Shown here: piece after piece, positions 27,210 through 35,103 of the stretch | Layout: every line of letters starts with the position of its first letter | Position numbering within the stretch: position 1 is the first letter of the stretch | Source of the DNA: Curtobacterium aurantiacum | GTDB lineage: Bacteria; Actinomycetota; Actinomycetes; Actinomycetales; Microbacteriaceae | Assembly: GCF_018598555.1 (NCBI RefSeq) | Contig: NZ_JAHEWN010000009.1 | Coordinates: 62,001-126,000 of the forward strand | Direction: 5' to 3' | DNA: 64,000 nt | The notes under the pieces: generated by a model | Seen by the model: the letters and a program-made list of their open reading frames with translations, nothing else | Database searches by the model: none | Told to the model about the DNA's origin: nothing | Translations under genes and position numbers: made by a program

Positions 27210-27214
27210 CGGTT
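27188..27214 (+). promoter_or_regulatory. predicted SigR-dependent autoregulatory promoter
   Basis: GGGAAT (27188-27193), exactly 18 bp, then GTT (27212-27214), matching the Streptomyces SigR consensus. It would start transcription near 27221, 25 nt before a GTG with a Shine-Dalgarno that is in frame with sigR. Confidence 0.75.
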
Positions 27215-27245
27215 CACCAGGGTACTGAACGCACCGGGAGGATCA

Positions 27246-27344
27246 GTGGCGACAGCAACACTCGCACGAGAGCGGACCGGCACGGCGACCGTGCTGACCG
27301 TGGTGCCGACGACGCTCGGCACGCTCGGCCTAGACTTGGCGGCG
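27246..27344 (+). other. in-frame N-terminal extension of SigR (long isoform)
   Basis: GTG 27246 has GGGAGG (27236-27241) 4 nt upstream. It opens a 33-codon frame without stops into ATG 27345. The peptide is Thr/Ala/Leu-rich with one basic cluster (ARER). It can be translated only from the distal promoter, because the proximal -10 TAGACT (27331-27336) lies inside it. Confidence 0.6.
27331..27336 (+). promoter_or_regulatory. proximal -10 element of sigR
   Basis: TAGACT ends 8 nt before ATG 27345, so transcription should begin at or next to the start codon. No clear -35 is present, as is common for actinobacterial housekeeping promoters. Confidence 0.6.
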
Positions 27345-28142
27345 ATGACGACCGACGAACCGCAGGCAGCTCCGCACCACCTGGTCGAGGAGACCGAGGT
27401 GCAGCTCGACGCCGTGGAAGAGGAGCAGACCGCCCTCGACGACGACGCAGACGAGCCGGTGGACGCGAAGACCGTCTCCGAGGGAGAGCTGCGGTCTCTG
27501 TTCGAGGACCAGGCCCTGCCCTTCATGGACCAGCTGTACGGCGCGGCGATGCGGATGACCCGCAACCCGGCCGACGCCTCGGACCTGGTGCAGGAGACAT
27601 TCGTCAAGGCCTTCGCCGCGTTCCGCCAGTTCAAGCAGGGCACGAACCTGAAGGCCTGGCTGTACCGGATCCTCACGAACACGTTCATCAACACGTACCG
27701 CAAGAACCAGCGGAACCCGTACCAGGGCACCATCGACGAGCTCGAGGACTGGCAGCTCGGCGGCGCGGAGAGCGTCACCCAGTCGATCTCCGCCCGTTCC
27801 GCCGAGGCCGACGCGATCGACCACCTGCCGTCCTCCGCCGTGAAGGACGCCCTGCAGGCCATCCCCGAGGACTTCCGGATGGCCGTCTACTTCGCCGATG
27901 TCGAAGGGTTCTCGTACCAGGAGATCGCCGACATCATGAAGACCCCCGTGGGGACGGTCATGAGCCGCCTCCACCGTGGCCGCCGGCTCCTCCGTGGGCT
28001 CCTGGCGGACCACGCCCGTGAGACCGGCATCGTCCCGGACGCAGCGTCGACGGCGACGATGCGTGGACGGGGACGCGGCGCGGCTCAGACGACGAAGGCA
28101 ACCGCGGCCACGGGTCGCACCGGACGGAAGGACGCACGATGA
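27345..28142 (+). CDS. sigR: ECF sigma factor, SigR/SigH (thiol-oxidative stress) family
   Basis: Directs RNA polymerase to disulfide- and heat-stress genes. Region 2 (about residues 55-120) includes [14 protein letters not shown] and [15 protein letters not shown]. Region 4 includes [29 protein letters not shown]. An acidic N-terminus (1-50) and a basic Gly/Arg/Thr C-terminal tail of about 45 residues flank the core. It overlaps the anti-sigma gene by 4 bp. Two promoters and two starts are visible: ATG 27345 for a 265-residue form, and GTG 27246 for a form with 33 more residues. Confidence 0.94.
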   Translation: MTTDEPQAAPHHLVEETEVQLDAVEEEQTALDDDADEPVDAKTVSEGELRSLFEDQALPFMDQLYGAAMRMTRNPADASDLVQETFVKAFAAFRQFKQGTNLKAWLYRILTNTFINTYRKNQRNPYQGTIDELEDWQLGGAESVTQSISARSAEADAIDHLPSSAVKDALQAIPEDFRMAVYFADVEGFSYQEIADIMKTPVGTVMSRLHRGRRLLRGLLADHARETGIVPDAASTATMRGRGRGAAQTTKATAATGRTGRKDAR

Positions 28143-28381
28143 GCGGCTGCGACTGCTCGAAGGCGAAGGCCGAGCTCGAGGAGCTCCTGCACGACGAGCT
28201 CCGCCACGAGGACGCCGCGGACATCCGCGAGCACATGGAAGGGTGCGAGGACTGCCAGACCGAGCACCGGGTCGGCGTCGTGCTCATGGAGACCGTCCGT
28301 CGTGCCTGCAAGGAGACCGCTCCCGACCAGCTGCGCAGTGAGATCCTCGCGCGCATCCGGGTGGAGCAGGCGACGCACTGA
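28139..28381 (+). CDS. rsrA: zinc-binding redox-sensing anti-sigma factor RsrA
   Basis: An 80-residue ZAS-type anti-sigma factor that holds SigR until thiol oxidation releases zinc. Cys6, His32, Cys36 and Cys39 have exactly the spacing of the Streptomyces RsrA zinc ligands (C, 26, H, 4, C, 3, C). Further cysteines are Cys4 and Cys57. Translation is coupled to sigR through ATGA. Loss of zinc and disulfide formation on oxidation are known for the family and inferred here. Confidence 0.93.
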   Translation: MSGCDCSKAKAELEELLHDELRHEDAADIREHMEGCEDCQTEHRVGVVLMETVRRACKETAPDQLRSEILARIRVEQATH

Positions 28382-28467
28382 CACCGAAGTCGGTCGCGGA
28401 CCCGACGGGCCCGCAACCGTCCTATCGGGTGGAGGTCGGCCGTGCTCACCTGGCGGCCGGCGTTCGG

Positions 28468-29895
28468 TCAGCGTCCGGCGGCGGCGTGCTCCGCGATGGT
28501 CGCCGCGTCGAGGACCCGGTCGTACACCCGCACCGTGTCGACGTCCCCGCGGAAGGCGTAGCCGGCTGCTCCCGGCCAGCCGGCCAGCGTCTGCCGACCG
28601 GCACGCCAGTGTCCCGAGTACTGGCGGAGGGTGACGGCGTCCGAGCGGCTTCCCTGCTGGACGCCGTCGAGCCAGAGGACCATCGAGCGTGACCGGAACG
28701 ATGCGACGGCGTGGTGCCACTCGCCGTCGTTGACCGCGGCCGTCGACCCGAGGGTGAACTTGAACTGTGACCCGGACTCCTCGACGCCGAACCGCAGCCG
28801 GCCGCCGCTGTCGACGTAGAGGTGACGATCGCGGTGGGCCGAGGCCGCGGAACGGTCGGAGCCGAAGCCGAACACGCGTCCGCCCCTGGTGTCGTCCGTC
28901 CGGAACCAGACCTCGATCGTGAAGGTGTTCGGCGCGTCGACTGCGGTGTCCGTGTCCGCCCAGCCCTCGGCACTGCCCTCGGTCCAGAACGACGCGTAGG
29001 GATTCGCCGCGCAGTCGCCGTCGACGCGTGCCGCCGCCGAGGTGAAGGATCCGTCCGCGCCGGTTCCGCTCGAATCGGTCACGCGCTGACCGTTCTTCTC
29101 CGCGAAGTCCCACGCCAGGACGGATCCGCCCGCCGCGCGGTGGAAGCACGGGAACTCGCCGGTCCCGAGCGCCGAGGCGGTGCCCGTCGTCCCGCTGAAC
29201 CCGGCACCGGCGACCACCGTCAGCGTGATCGCCGCCACCGTGACCGCTGCGACCGTCGTCGCCGCGGAAGTCGGGGCGAGGTCGATCCCGGGCGCGGACC
29301 CGGGCTCGGCGACCGCCGGCGAGTGGAGGTCGCGACGCGGGGCACCGCACCGGCGGCAGGGGAGCCCTGCGACGATGTCTCGGTCGGCGCGTCCGGCGAC
29401 GACGAGCAACGCAGCGACCAGGGCGGTCATCGCCAGGGGCACCCACGACCGCTCGCGCACCCAGACGCCCGGCAATCCGACACCGGGGAACCGCAGGACG
29501 CCGACGCCGAGCACCGCGTCGGGTGCGACCGGGGTCCGATCCGCGGACGGGTTCGCGTCGCCCCGGAGCCGGAGGTTGCCGTCCTGCTCGATCCGCTCGA
29601 GGCGGTGCAGACGCAGGCGGTCGTCGTGATCAGGGTCGTCGACGAGCAGGACCCGGCCGGGTTCCACCGCATCGCCGTCCGTCGGCATCGCCGCGACGAC
29701 GTCCCCGGTCCGGATGCCAGGTGCCATCGAGTCGGACACGACCGTGGTCACGTGCCAGCCGAGGGCCGCGGGGAGCGACGCGCACACCGCGAGCAGCAGC
29801 ACCGACCAGAGGGCCGTGCGTGCCGTGACCGCGAGGAGCAGCCGGGGGACGTCGCCGACGCACCGGGGGGTTCGGTGGGTCACGGTGGTCGGCAT
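28468..29895 (-). CDS. SipW-like signal peptidase I fused to a LamG domain
   Basis: A 475-residue membrane protein. Residues 28-47 form a helix, followed by the S26 peptidase core: SDSM with catalytic Ser56, LHRLERI with His97 (the Ser/His arrangement of SipW and archaeal enzymes), and RGDANPSAD. Helices follow at about 151-168 and 212-231, with a cytosolic CxxC (Cys180, Cys183) between. Residues 320-465 form a LamG/concanavalin-like domain (TFTIEVWFRTDD, GEWHHAVASF, VLWLDGV). GAGGAG is 6 nt before ATG. The gene follows the TasA-like gene and should process it. The fused extracellular LamG domain is unusual. Confidence 0.85.
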   Translation of the reverse strand: MPTTVTHRTPRCVGDVPRLLLAVTARTALWSVLLLAVCASLPAALGWHVTTVVSDSMAPGIRTGDVVAAMPTDGDAVEPGRVLLVDDPDHDDRLRLHRLERIEQDGNLRLRGDANPSADRTPVAPDAVLGVGVLRFPGVGLPGVWVRERSWVPLAMTALVAALLVVAGRADRDIVAGLPCRRCGAPRRDLHSPAVAEPGSAPGIDLAPTSAATTVAAVTVAAITLTVVAGAGFSGTTGTASALGTGEFPCFHRAAGGSVLAWDFAEKNGQRVTDSSGTGADGSFTSAAARVDGDCAANPYASFWTEGSAEGWADTDTAVDAPNTFTIEVWFRTDDTRGGRVFGFGSDRSAASAHRDRHLYVDSGGRLRFGVEESGSQFKFTLGSTAAVNDGEWHHAVASFRSRSMVLWLDGVQQGSRSDAVTLRQYSGHWRAGRQTLAGWPGAAGYAFRGDVDTVRVYDRVLDAATIAEHAAAGR

Positions 29896-29917
29896 CTGCT
29901 GCTCCTCGCGGTCGGTC

Positions 29918-29950
29918 GTGGTCGTGGTCGTGGTCTTCGTCGTGCTCGGC
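29918..29950 (+). repeat. short GTGGTC tandem repeat between tasA-like and sipW-like genes
   Basis: Several copies of GTCGTG in the 71-bp gap. It is noncoding in the direction of the flanking genes. A slippage-prone spacer is the simplest view. Confidence 0.6.
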
Positions 29951-29966
29951 TCGGTCCTGGGCGGGG

Positions 29967-30548
29967 TCAGTCGGTCTGGGCTTCCCAGACGAACGTCGTG
30001 GCCGCCTCGGACGACTGCACGGTGTTCGGCGCGGCCTGCGAGAGGTCGTAGCTGAAGCGGTAGGTCGTGCTGTCCGTGCCCGTGGCGGGCGCCCAGGCGT
30101 CGAGCCCGGTGCCGAAGGAGTCGGCGGACATCAGGTCGGCCAGTGTTCCCTCGTGGATGGTCGTCCCGGCGGTGAACGTGCTGCAGTCCCCGGCGGTGCC
30201 CAGGGTGCCGCGCTCGACCTTCATGCCGACGTACTGCGCCAGTTCGTCGGCGTCGGCCTGCTGGTCGGTGTAGACCTTCACGGTCGACGGGTTGGTGGTC
30301 TCGGCCGTGACGGTGATGCAGTTCGAGCCGGAGGACCCGGGGATCAGGTCGTCCTCGTCGAACATCGCGACGCCCTTGTCGTCGTCGGTGAGCGCGACGG
30401 CGCCGGTGCGCCAGTTGTTCACGCCGTTGTCGGTGCTGCTCGAGAAAGCGGCGTACGAGGCCGTGGCGATCAGGGCGCCGCTCGCGACGACGGCGAGCGG
30501 GAAGGCGATCCAGGCGGCGGTGCGGCCGTGGCGGGAGGTGATGTGCAT
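29967..30548 (-). CDS. TasA/CalY-like SipW-dependent secreted protein
   Basis: A 193-residue exported protein. The signal segment (about residues 11-34) ends ATASYAAFSSSTDNGVNNWRTG, closely resembling the SipW-cognate signal type in which cleavage precedes AxFS. The mature part has the camelysin/TasA pattern, with GTL and a C-terminal VQSSEAATTFVWEAQTD. Cys77 and Cys122 could form a disulfide. Characterised relatives form biofilm fibres (Bacillus TasA). The next gene is a SipW-like peptidase, supporting the assignment. Polymerisation is not shown by sequence. Confidence 0.82.
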   Translation of the reverse strand: MHITSRHGRTAAWIAFPLAVVASGALIATASYAAFSSSTDNGVNNWRTGAVALTDDDKGVAMFDEDDLIPGSSGSNCITVTAETTNPSTVKVYTDQQADADELAQYVGMKVERGTLGTAGDCSTFTAGTTIHEGTLADLMSADSFGTGLDAWAPATGTDSTTYRFSYDLSQAAPNTVQSSEAATTFVWEAQTD

Positions 30549-30577
30549 GGCTGTCCTGTCGGTCGGTTCACCCGGCG

Positions 30578-30610
30578 GGTGATATGCATACAGCGTATAT
30601 GAATATCACC
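30578..30610. promoter_or_regulatory. AT-rich nested palindrome upstream of the TasA-like gene
   Basis: Outer arms GGTGATAT (30578-30585) and ATATCACC (30603-30610), with an inner ATAC-AGC-GTAT (30588-30598). It lies 30-62 bp before the tasA-like start and just upstream of the divergent acetyltransferase promoter. Base composition is far from the genome average. It probably binds a repressor. Confidence 0.6.
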
Positions 30611-30662
30611 TGCGATGGAACCCCGTCGCAACACGACCGGGCGCCCGGGTAGGTTGGCCGAC

Positions 30663-31103
30663 ATGACCCTCCCCGTCGAGTCGATCACCTCCTGGTCCGA
30701 CACGGACGTCGCCGACGTCGCCACCCTCGTCCGTCTGCTCGGTCACGACGTCGACGCCGCGTCGATGCGCGCCCGGCTCGAACGGCTCACCCCCGAGGCC
30801 GGGCACCGCACCTGGGTGGTCCGCGGTGACGACGGTCGCGTCGTCGCCGTCGGTGGCGCGCAGGTCACGTGGGCGTACGCGAGCGACGAACCGACGGCGC
30901 AGCTGCTGCTGCTGGTCGTCGACGACACGGCCAGGAGGCTCGGCACCGGTTCCGCGCTCATCGGCACGTTCGAAGCATGGGCGGTCGAGCAGGGCGCGCG
31001 TCGTCTCAGTGCCGTCAGTGCGGCCGCGACGGACAGCGCGCACCGGTTCTACCAGAAGCGCGGCTACCACGACGCCGGGGTGCGCTACACGAAGATCGCG
31101 TAG
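30663..31103 (+). CDS. GNAT-family N-acetyltransferase
   Basis: 146 residues with a full GNAT core. LLLLVVDDTARRLGTGSALIGTFEAWA holds the acetyl-CoA loop RRLGTG, and DSAHRFYQKRGYHDAG is the C-terminal strand-helix. TAGGTT (30650-30655) ends 7 nt before ATG 30663 and there is no Shine-Dalgarno, so the mRNA is predicted to be leaderless. It is convergent with odhA across a 12-bp-stem terminator. The substrate is unknown. Confidence 0.87.
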   Translation: MTLPVESITSWSDTDVADVATLVRLLGHDVDAASMRARLERLTPEAGHRTWVVRGDDGRVVAVGGAQVTWAYASDEPTAQLLLLVVDDTARRLGTGSALIGTFEAWAVEQGARRLSAVSAAATDSAHRFYQKRGYHDAGVRYTKIA

Positions 31104-31126
31104 CGCTCACACGCATCGCGAACGAC

Positions 31127-31173
31127 GAAGCGCCCCGTGCGGGAGTCCCTCGGGCTCCTGGACGGGGCGCTTC
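31127..31173. terminator. bidirectional terminator between GNAT gene and odhA
   Basis: Perfect 12-bp stem GAAGCGCCCCGT/ACGGGGCGCTTC with a partly self-complementary internal region. It occupies most of the 77-bp convergent gap. Confidence 0.7.
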
Positions 31174-31180
31174 CTCGTGT

Positions 31181-34100
31181 CTAGGCGGACGTGCTCAATG
31201 CGGTGTTGATGACCTCGGTGGCCTCTTGCGAGGAGCGCTTGGAGGAACCCGTGGCCGGTGCGGCACTCGCCGGTCGGGCGGCGACGGACAACGGCCGTCC
31301 GCCGAGGTGCGGCGACAGGTTCATGCAGACGAACGGCCAGGCGCCCTGGTTCTCCGGCTCCTCCTGCGCCCACACGACGTCGGCGTCCGGGTAGCCGGCC
31401 AGCACCTCGAGGATGCGGTCGAGGGGGAGTGGCGCGAGCTGCTCGAGGCGGACGAGCGCGACGTCGGTGACGCCCCGCTTGTCGACCTCGGCACGGAGGT
31501 CGTGGTGCACCTTGCCGGAGTGCAGCACCACGCGACGCACGGCGCTCTTGTCGCTCACCCGGGCGTCGTCGAGGACCTCCTCGAAGGTGCCGTTCGTGAA
31601 GTCGCCGACCGCACTCGTCGCCTGACGGAGCCGGAGCATCGCCTTGGGCGAGAACACGACGAGCGGCTTCTGCGGCTTCGCCCAGGCCTGGCGGCGGAGC
31701 AGGTGGAAGTACGACGCCGGCGTGGACGGCCGCGCGACGATCATGTTGTCCTCGGCGCACAGCTGCAGGTACCGCTCGATGCGTGCCGACGAGTGGTCCG
31801 GCCCCTGGCCCTCGTAGCCGTGCGGCAGCAGGAGGACGAGCCCGGAGCGCTGGCCCCACTTCTGCTCGGCGGAGGAGATGAACTCGTCGATGACGATCTG
31901 GGCGCCGTTCGCGAAGTCGCCGAACTGGGCCTCCCAGAGCACGAGGGCCTCGGGGCGCTCGACCGAGTAGCCGTACTCGAACGCCATCGCCGCGTACTCG
32001 CTCAGCAGCGAGTCGTACACGTAGAACCGGGCCTGGTCCTCGGTGAGGTTCGACAGCGGCAGCCACTCCTGACCGTTCACCCGGTCGTGGAACACCGACT
32101 GGCGCTGCACGAAGGTGCCACGGCGGGCGTCCTGTCCGGCGAGGCGGACGGGCTTGCCCTCGACCAGGATCGACCCGATGGCCATGAGCTCCGCCATCGC
32201 CCAGTCGATGCCGCCGTTGCGCGTCATCTCGGTGCGCTTGGTCAGCAGCTGCTGCAGCTTCGGGTGGATCGAGAAGCCGGCCGGCGGGTTGCTGTGTGCG
32301 TCGCCGATCGCCCGGACGAGCTCCTCGGACACCGCGGTCTCGTGCACCTCGACCTCGGAGTCGTCGCGCTGCGCGGCCGGGCGTTCGAGGCCCTGCACGG
32401 CACCGTCGTCATCGACCTCGATCACCGGGATGGTGCCGGTCTGCGCCTCGTGGGTCTCCGCGAAGGCGCGCTCCAGGCGGTCCTGGAAGTCGCGGTGCGC
32501 CTCGTCGTACTCCTCTTGCGTGATGTCACCGCGGCCGACGAGGGCCTCGGTGTACAGCGTGCGCACGGAGCGCTTCGCCTCGATGAGGTTGTACATCAGG
32601 GGCTGCGTCATCGAGGGGTCGTCGCCCTCGTTGTGGCCGCGGCGGCGGTAGCAGATCAGGTCGATCACGACGTCGCGGTGGAACTCCTCGCGGTACGCGA
32701 AGGCGAGTTCCGCGACGCGGGCGACGGCCTCGGGGTCGTCACCGTTCACGTGGAAGATCGGTGCCTGGATGGTCTTCGCGACGTCGGTGGAGTACACCGA
32801 GCTGCGCGCAGACTCGGGCGGGGTGGTGAACCCGACCTGGTTGTTGATCACCAGGTGGACGGTGCCGCCGGTGCGGTAGCCGCGGAGCTGCGACATCTGC
32901 AGCGTCTCGACGACCACGCCCTGGCCCGCCATCGCCGCGTCGCCGTGCACGAGCACCGGGAGCACGCCGAAGCTGCCGGGCGCCTCACGGTCCTGCTTGG
33001 CACGGACGATGCCCTCGAGCACGCCGTCGACGGCTTCGAGGTGGGACGGGTTCGCGGCGATCGTCACCGGGATGCTCGAGCCGTCGGACGTGCGGAACAC
33101 ACCCTCGGTGCCGACGTGGTACTTCACGTCGCCGGAGCCCTGCCCGGACACCGTGCCCGGCAGCGACGACCCCTCGAACTCGCGGAAGATCTGGCCGTAG
33201 GTCTTGCCGGCGATGTTCGTCAGCACGTTCAGGCGACCACGGTGGGCCATGCCGATCGCGACCTCGGCGAGACCGGCACCGGCGGCGTGCTGGATCAGGG
33301 TGTCGAGGAAGGCGATGGTGGACTCGCCGCCCTCGAGCGAGAAGCGCTTCTGGCCGACGTACTTGGTCTGCAGGAAGGTCTCGAACGCCTCGGCCTCGTT
33401 GAGCTTGCCGAGGACGCGCAGCTGCTCTTCCTTCGACGGCTTCGAGTAGGGGACCTCGATGCGCTCCTGGACCCAGCGGCGCTGGTCCGGGTCCTGGATG
33501 TGCATGTACTCGATGCCGACGGTGCGGCAGTAGGCGTCGCGCAGGATCCCGAGGACGTCGCGGAGCGGTGCGGAGGTGGTGCCGGCGAGCCCGCCTGTGA
33601 CGAACTCGCGGTCGAGGTCCCAGAAGGTCAGCCCGTGGCTCTCGATCTCGAGGTCGGGGTGCGTGCGCTGGCGGTACTCGAGCGGGTCGATGTCGGCCAT
33701 CAGGTGCCCACGCACGCGGAAGCTGTTGATGAGCTCCTGCACGCGGGCGGTCTTGTTCACCCGGTGCGCGAGGTCGACGTTGATGTCGTTCGCCCACTGG
33801 ATCGGCTTGTACGGGATCCGGAGCGCGGCGAAGATGTCGTCGTAGAAGCGGTGCTCGCCGATGAGCCGCTCGTGCACGTGCTTGAGGTACTCGCCGGAGC
33901 CCGCGCCCTGGATGACCCGGTGGTCGTAGGTGCTCGTCAGGGTGATGGTCTTGCCGATGCCCAGCTCGACCAGGGTCTTCGACGCCGATCCCTGGAACTG
34001 CGCCGGGTACTCGAGGGCACCGGCGCCGATGATCGAGCCCTGCCCCTTCGTCAGACGGGGGACCGAGTGCACGGTGCCGATGCCGCCCGGGTTGGTGAGG

Positions 34101-34927
34101 GAGATCGTCGTGCCCTGGAAGTCGGCCGGGGTGAGCTTGTTGTCGCGGGCGCGCTTGACGAGGTCCTCGTAGGCGGAGAGGAACTGGCCGAACGTCAGGG
34201 TCTCCGCGCGCTTGATGCTCGGCACCAGGAGCGAACGGGTGCCGTCCTTCTTGGGGACGTCGATCGCGATGCCGAGGTTGACGTGTGCCGGGGCGACGAC
34301 GAACGGCTTGCCGTCGCGCTCCTCGTAGAAGACGTTCTGGCTGGGGAAGTCCTTGATCGCCTGGACCATGGCCCACCCGATCAGGTGCGTGAAGGAGATC
34401 TTGCCGCCGCGGGCCCGGCGCAGGTGGTTGTTGATGACGATCCGGTTGTCGATCATCAGCTTCGCCGGGATGGTCCGCACGCTCGTGGCGGTCGGGACCG
34501 TCAGCGAGGCGTCCATGTTCGAGGCCAGCGTCTTCGCCATGCCGCGGAGCGGGGTCGCCACGTCTTCGTGGGTCTCCTCGTGGTCGTCGGCGGCGTCGTT
34601 CGCCTCGGCCGGGATCGGCTGCGGTGCCGGCTGGCGCGAGGTGGTCTTCGCCTGGATCGGGCCGGACTTGGCCTCGCCGGGGGTGTCGCCGGTGGCGGGC
34701 TGCTGCGTGGACGACTGCTGCTGCGTCGGCGCCTGCTCCGCGGGGGTGCCCGTCGGTGCCGGAGCGTCACCGACCTGCGTGCGGTGGTAGCTCTCGAGGA
34801 CCGGCCACCAGGACTTGTCGACCGACTCCTTGTCCGCGACGAACTGCTCGTAGAGCTCGTCGACGAGCCACTCGTTCGCCCCGAATTCGCCCGCGGTCTC
34901 GTCCGTTCCGGTCAGATGGCTCGACAC
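31181..34927 (-). CDS. odhA: multifunctional 2-oxoglutarate dehydrogenase E1/E2 (OdhA/Kgd)
   Basis: Actinobacterial fusion of succinyltransferase (E2) and thiamine-dependent decarboxylase (E1) domains of the TCA cycle, 1248 residues. The start motif ANEWLVDELYEQF binds partner subunits; a Pro/Gln/Thr linker runs about 60-125. The E2 catalytic domain (about 135-350) contains the DHRVIQGA active-site histidine and lacks a lipoyl domain, and the E1 domain has IGMAHRGRLNVL and GHNEGDDPSMTQP. GTG 34927 aligns with known starts (VSSH...). Lipoyl groups would come from a separate AceF. Control by OdhI-type FHA proteins is known for the family. Confidence 0.95.
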   Translation of the reverse strand: MSSHLTGTDETAGEFGANEWLVDELYEQFVADKESVDKSWWPVLESYHRTQVGDAPAPTGTPAEQAPTQQQSSTQQPATGDTPGEAKSGPIQAKTTSRQPAPQPIPAEANDAADDHEETHEDVATPLRGMAKTLASNMDASLTVPTATSVRTIPAKLMIDNRIVINNHLRRARGGKISFTHLIGWAMVQAIKDFPSQNVFYEERDGKPFVVAPAHVNLGIAIDVPKKDGTRSLLVPSIKRAETLTFGQFLSAYEDLVKRARDNKLTPADFQGTTISLTNPGGIGTVHSVPRLTKGQGSIIGAGALEYPAQFQGSASKTLVELGIGKTITLTSTYDHRVIQGAGSGEYLKHVHERLIGEHRFYDDIFAALRIPYKPIQWANDINVDLAHRVNKTARVQELINSFRVRGHLMADIDPLEYRQRTHPDLEIESHGLTFWDLDREFVTGGLAGTTSAPLRDVLGILRDAYCRTVGIEYMHIQDPDQRRWVQERIEVPYSKPSKEEQLRVLGKLNEAEAFETFLQTKYVGQKRFSLEGGESTIAFLDTLIQHAAGAGLAEVAIGMAHRGRLNVLTNIAGKTYGQIFREFEGSSLPGTVSGQGSGDVKYHVGTEGVFRTSDGSSIPVTIAANPSHLEAVDGVLEGIVRAKQDREAPGSFGVLPVLVHGDAAMAGQGVVVETLQMSQLRGYRTGGTVHLVINNQVGFTTPPESARSSVYSTDVAKTIQAPIFHVNGDDPEAVARVAELAFAYREEFHRDVVIDLICYRRRGHNEGDDPSMTQPLMYNLIEAKRSVRTLYTEALVGRGDITQEEYDEAHRDFQDRLERAFAETHEAQTGTIPVIEVDDDGAVQGLERPAAQRDDSEVEVHETAVSEELVRAIGDAHSNPPAGFSIHPKLQQLLTKRTEMTRNGGIDWAMAELMAIGSILVEGKPVRLAGQDARRGTFVQRQSVFHDRVNGQEWLPLSNLTEDQARFYVYDSLLSEYAAMAFEYGYSVERPEALVLWEAQFGDFANGAQIVIDEFISSAEQKWGQRSGLVLLLPHGYEGQGPDHSSARIERYLQLCAEDNMIVARPSTPASYFHLLRRQAWAKPQKPLVVFSPKAMLRLRQATSAVGDFTNGTFEEVLDDARVSDKSAVRRVVLHSGKVHHDLRAEVDKRGVTDVALVRLEQLAPLPLDRILEVLAGYPDADVVWAQEEPENQGAWPFVCMNLSPHLGGRPLSVAARPASAAPATGSSKRSSQEATEVINTALSTSA

Positions 34928-35103
34928 AGCCGATCGCCCACTCTCCGTCGATAGATGCTCGTGTGTGTCGTGCGGAGCAACCCTGCGCCGCACAGGGACA
35001 AGCCTAGCCGCTCCGACATGTCCGTTCCGTGTCAGCCGCGACGCGAGTCGGCCGCCGTGGTGCCCCCGACCCGGGCCCCTGACGGAGCCGTACAGTGGAG
35101 CGC

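Noticed and set aside
30869-34954. 1361-codon open frame on the plus strand
   Set aside because: It lies antisense to odhA, whose protein has full E1/E2 motifs. High GC content leaves the opposite frame without stops.
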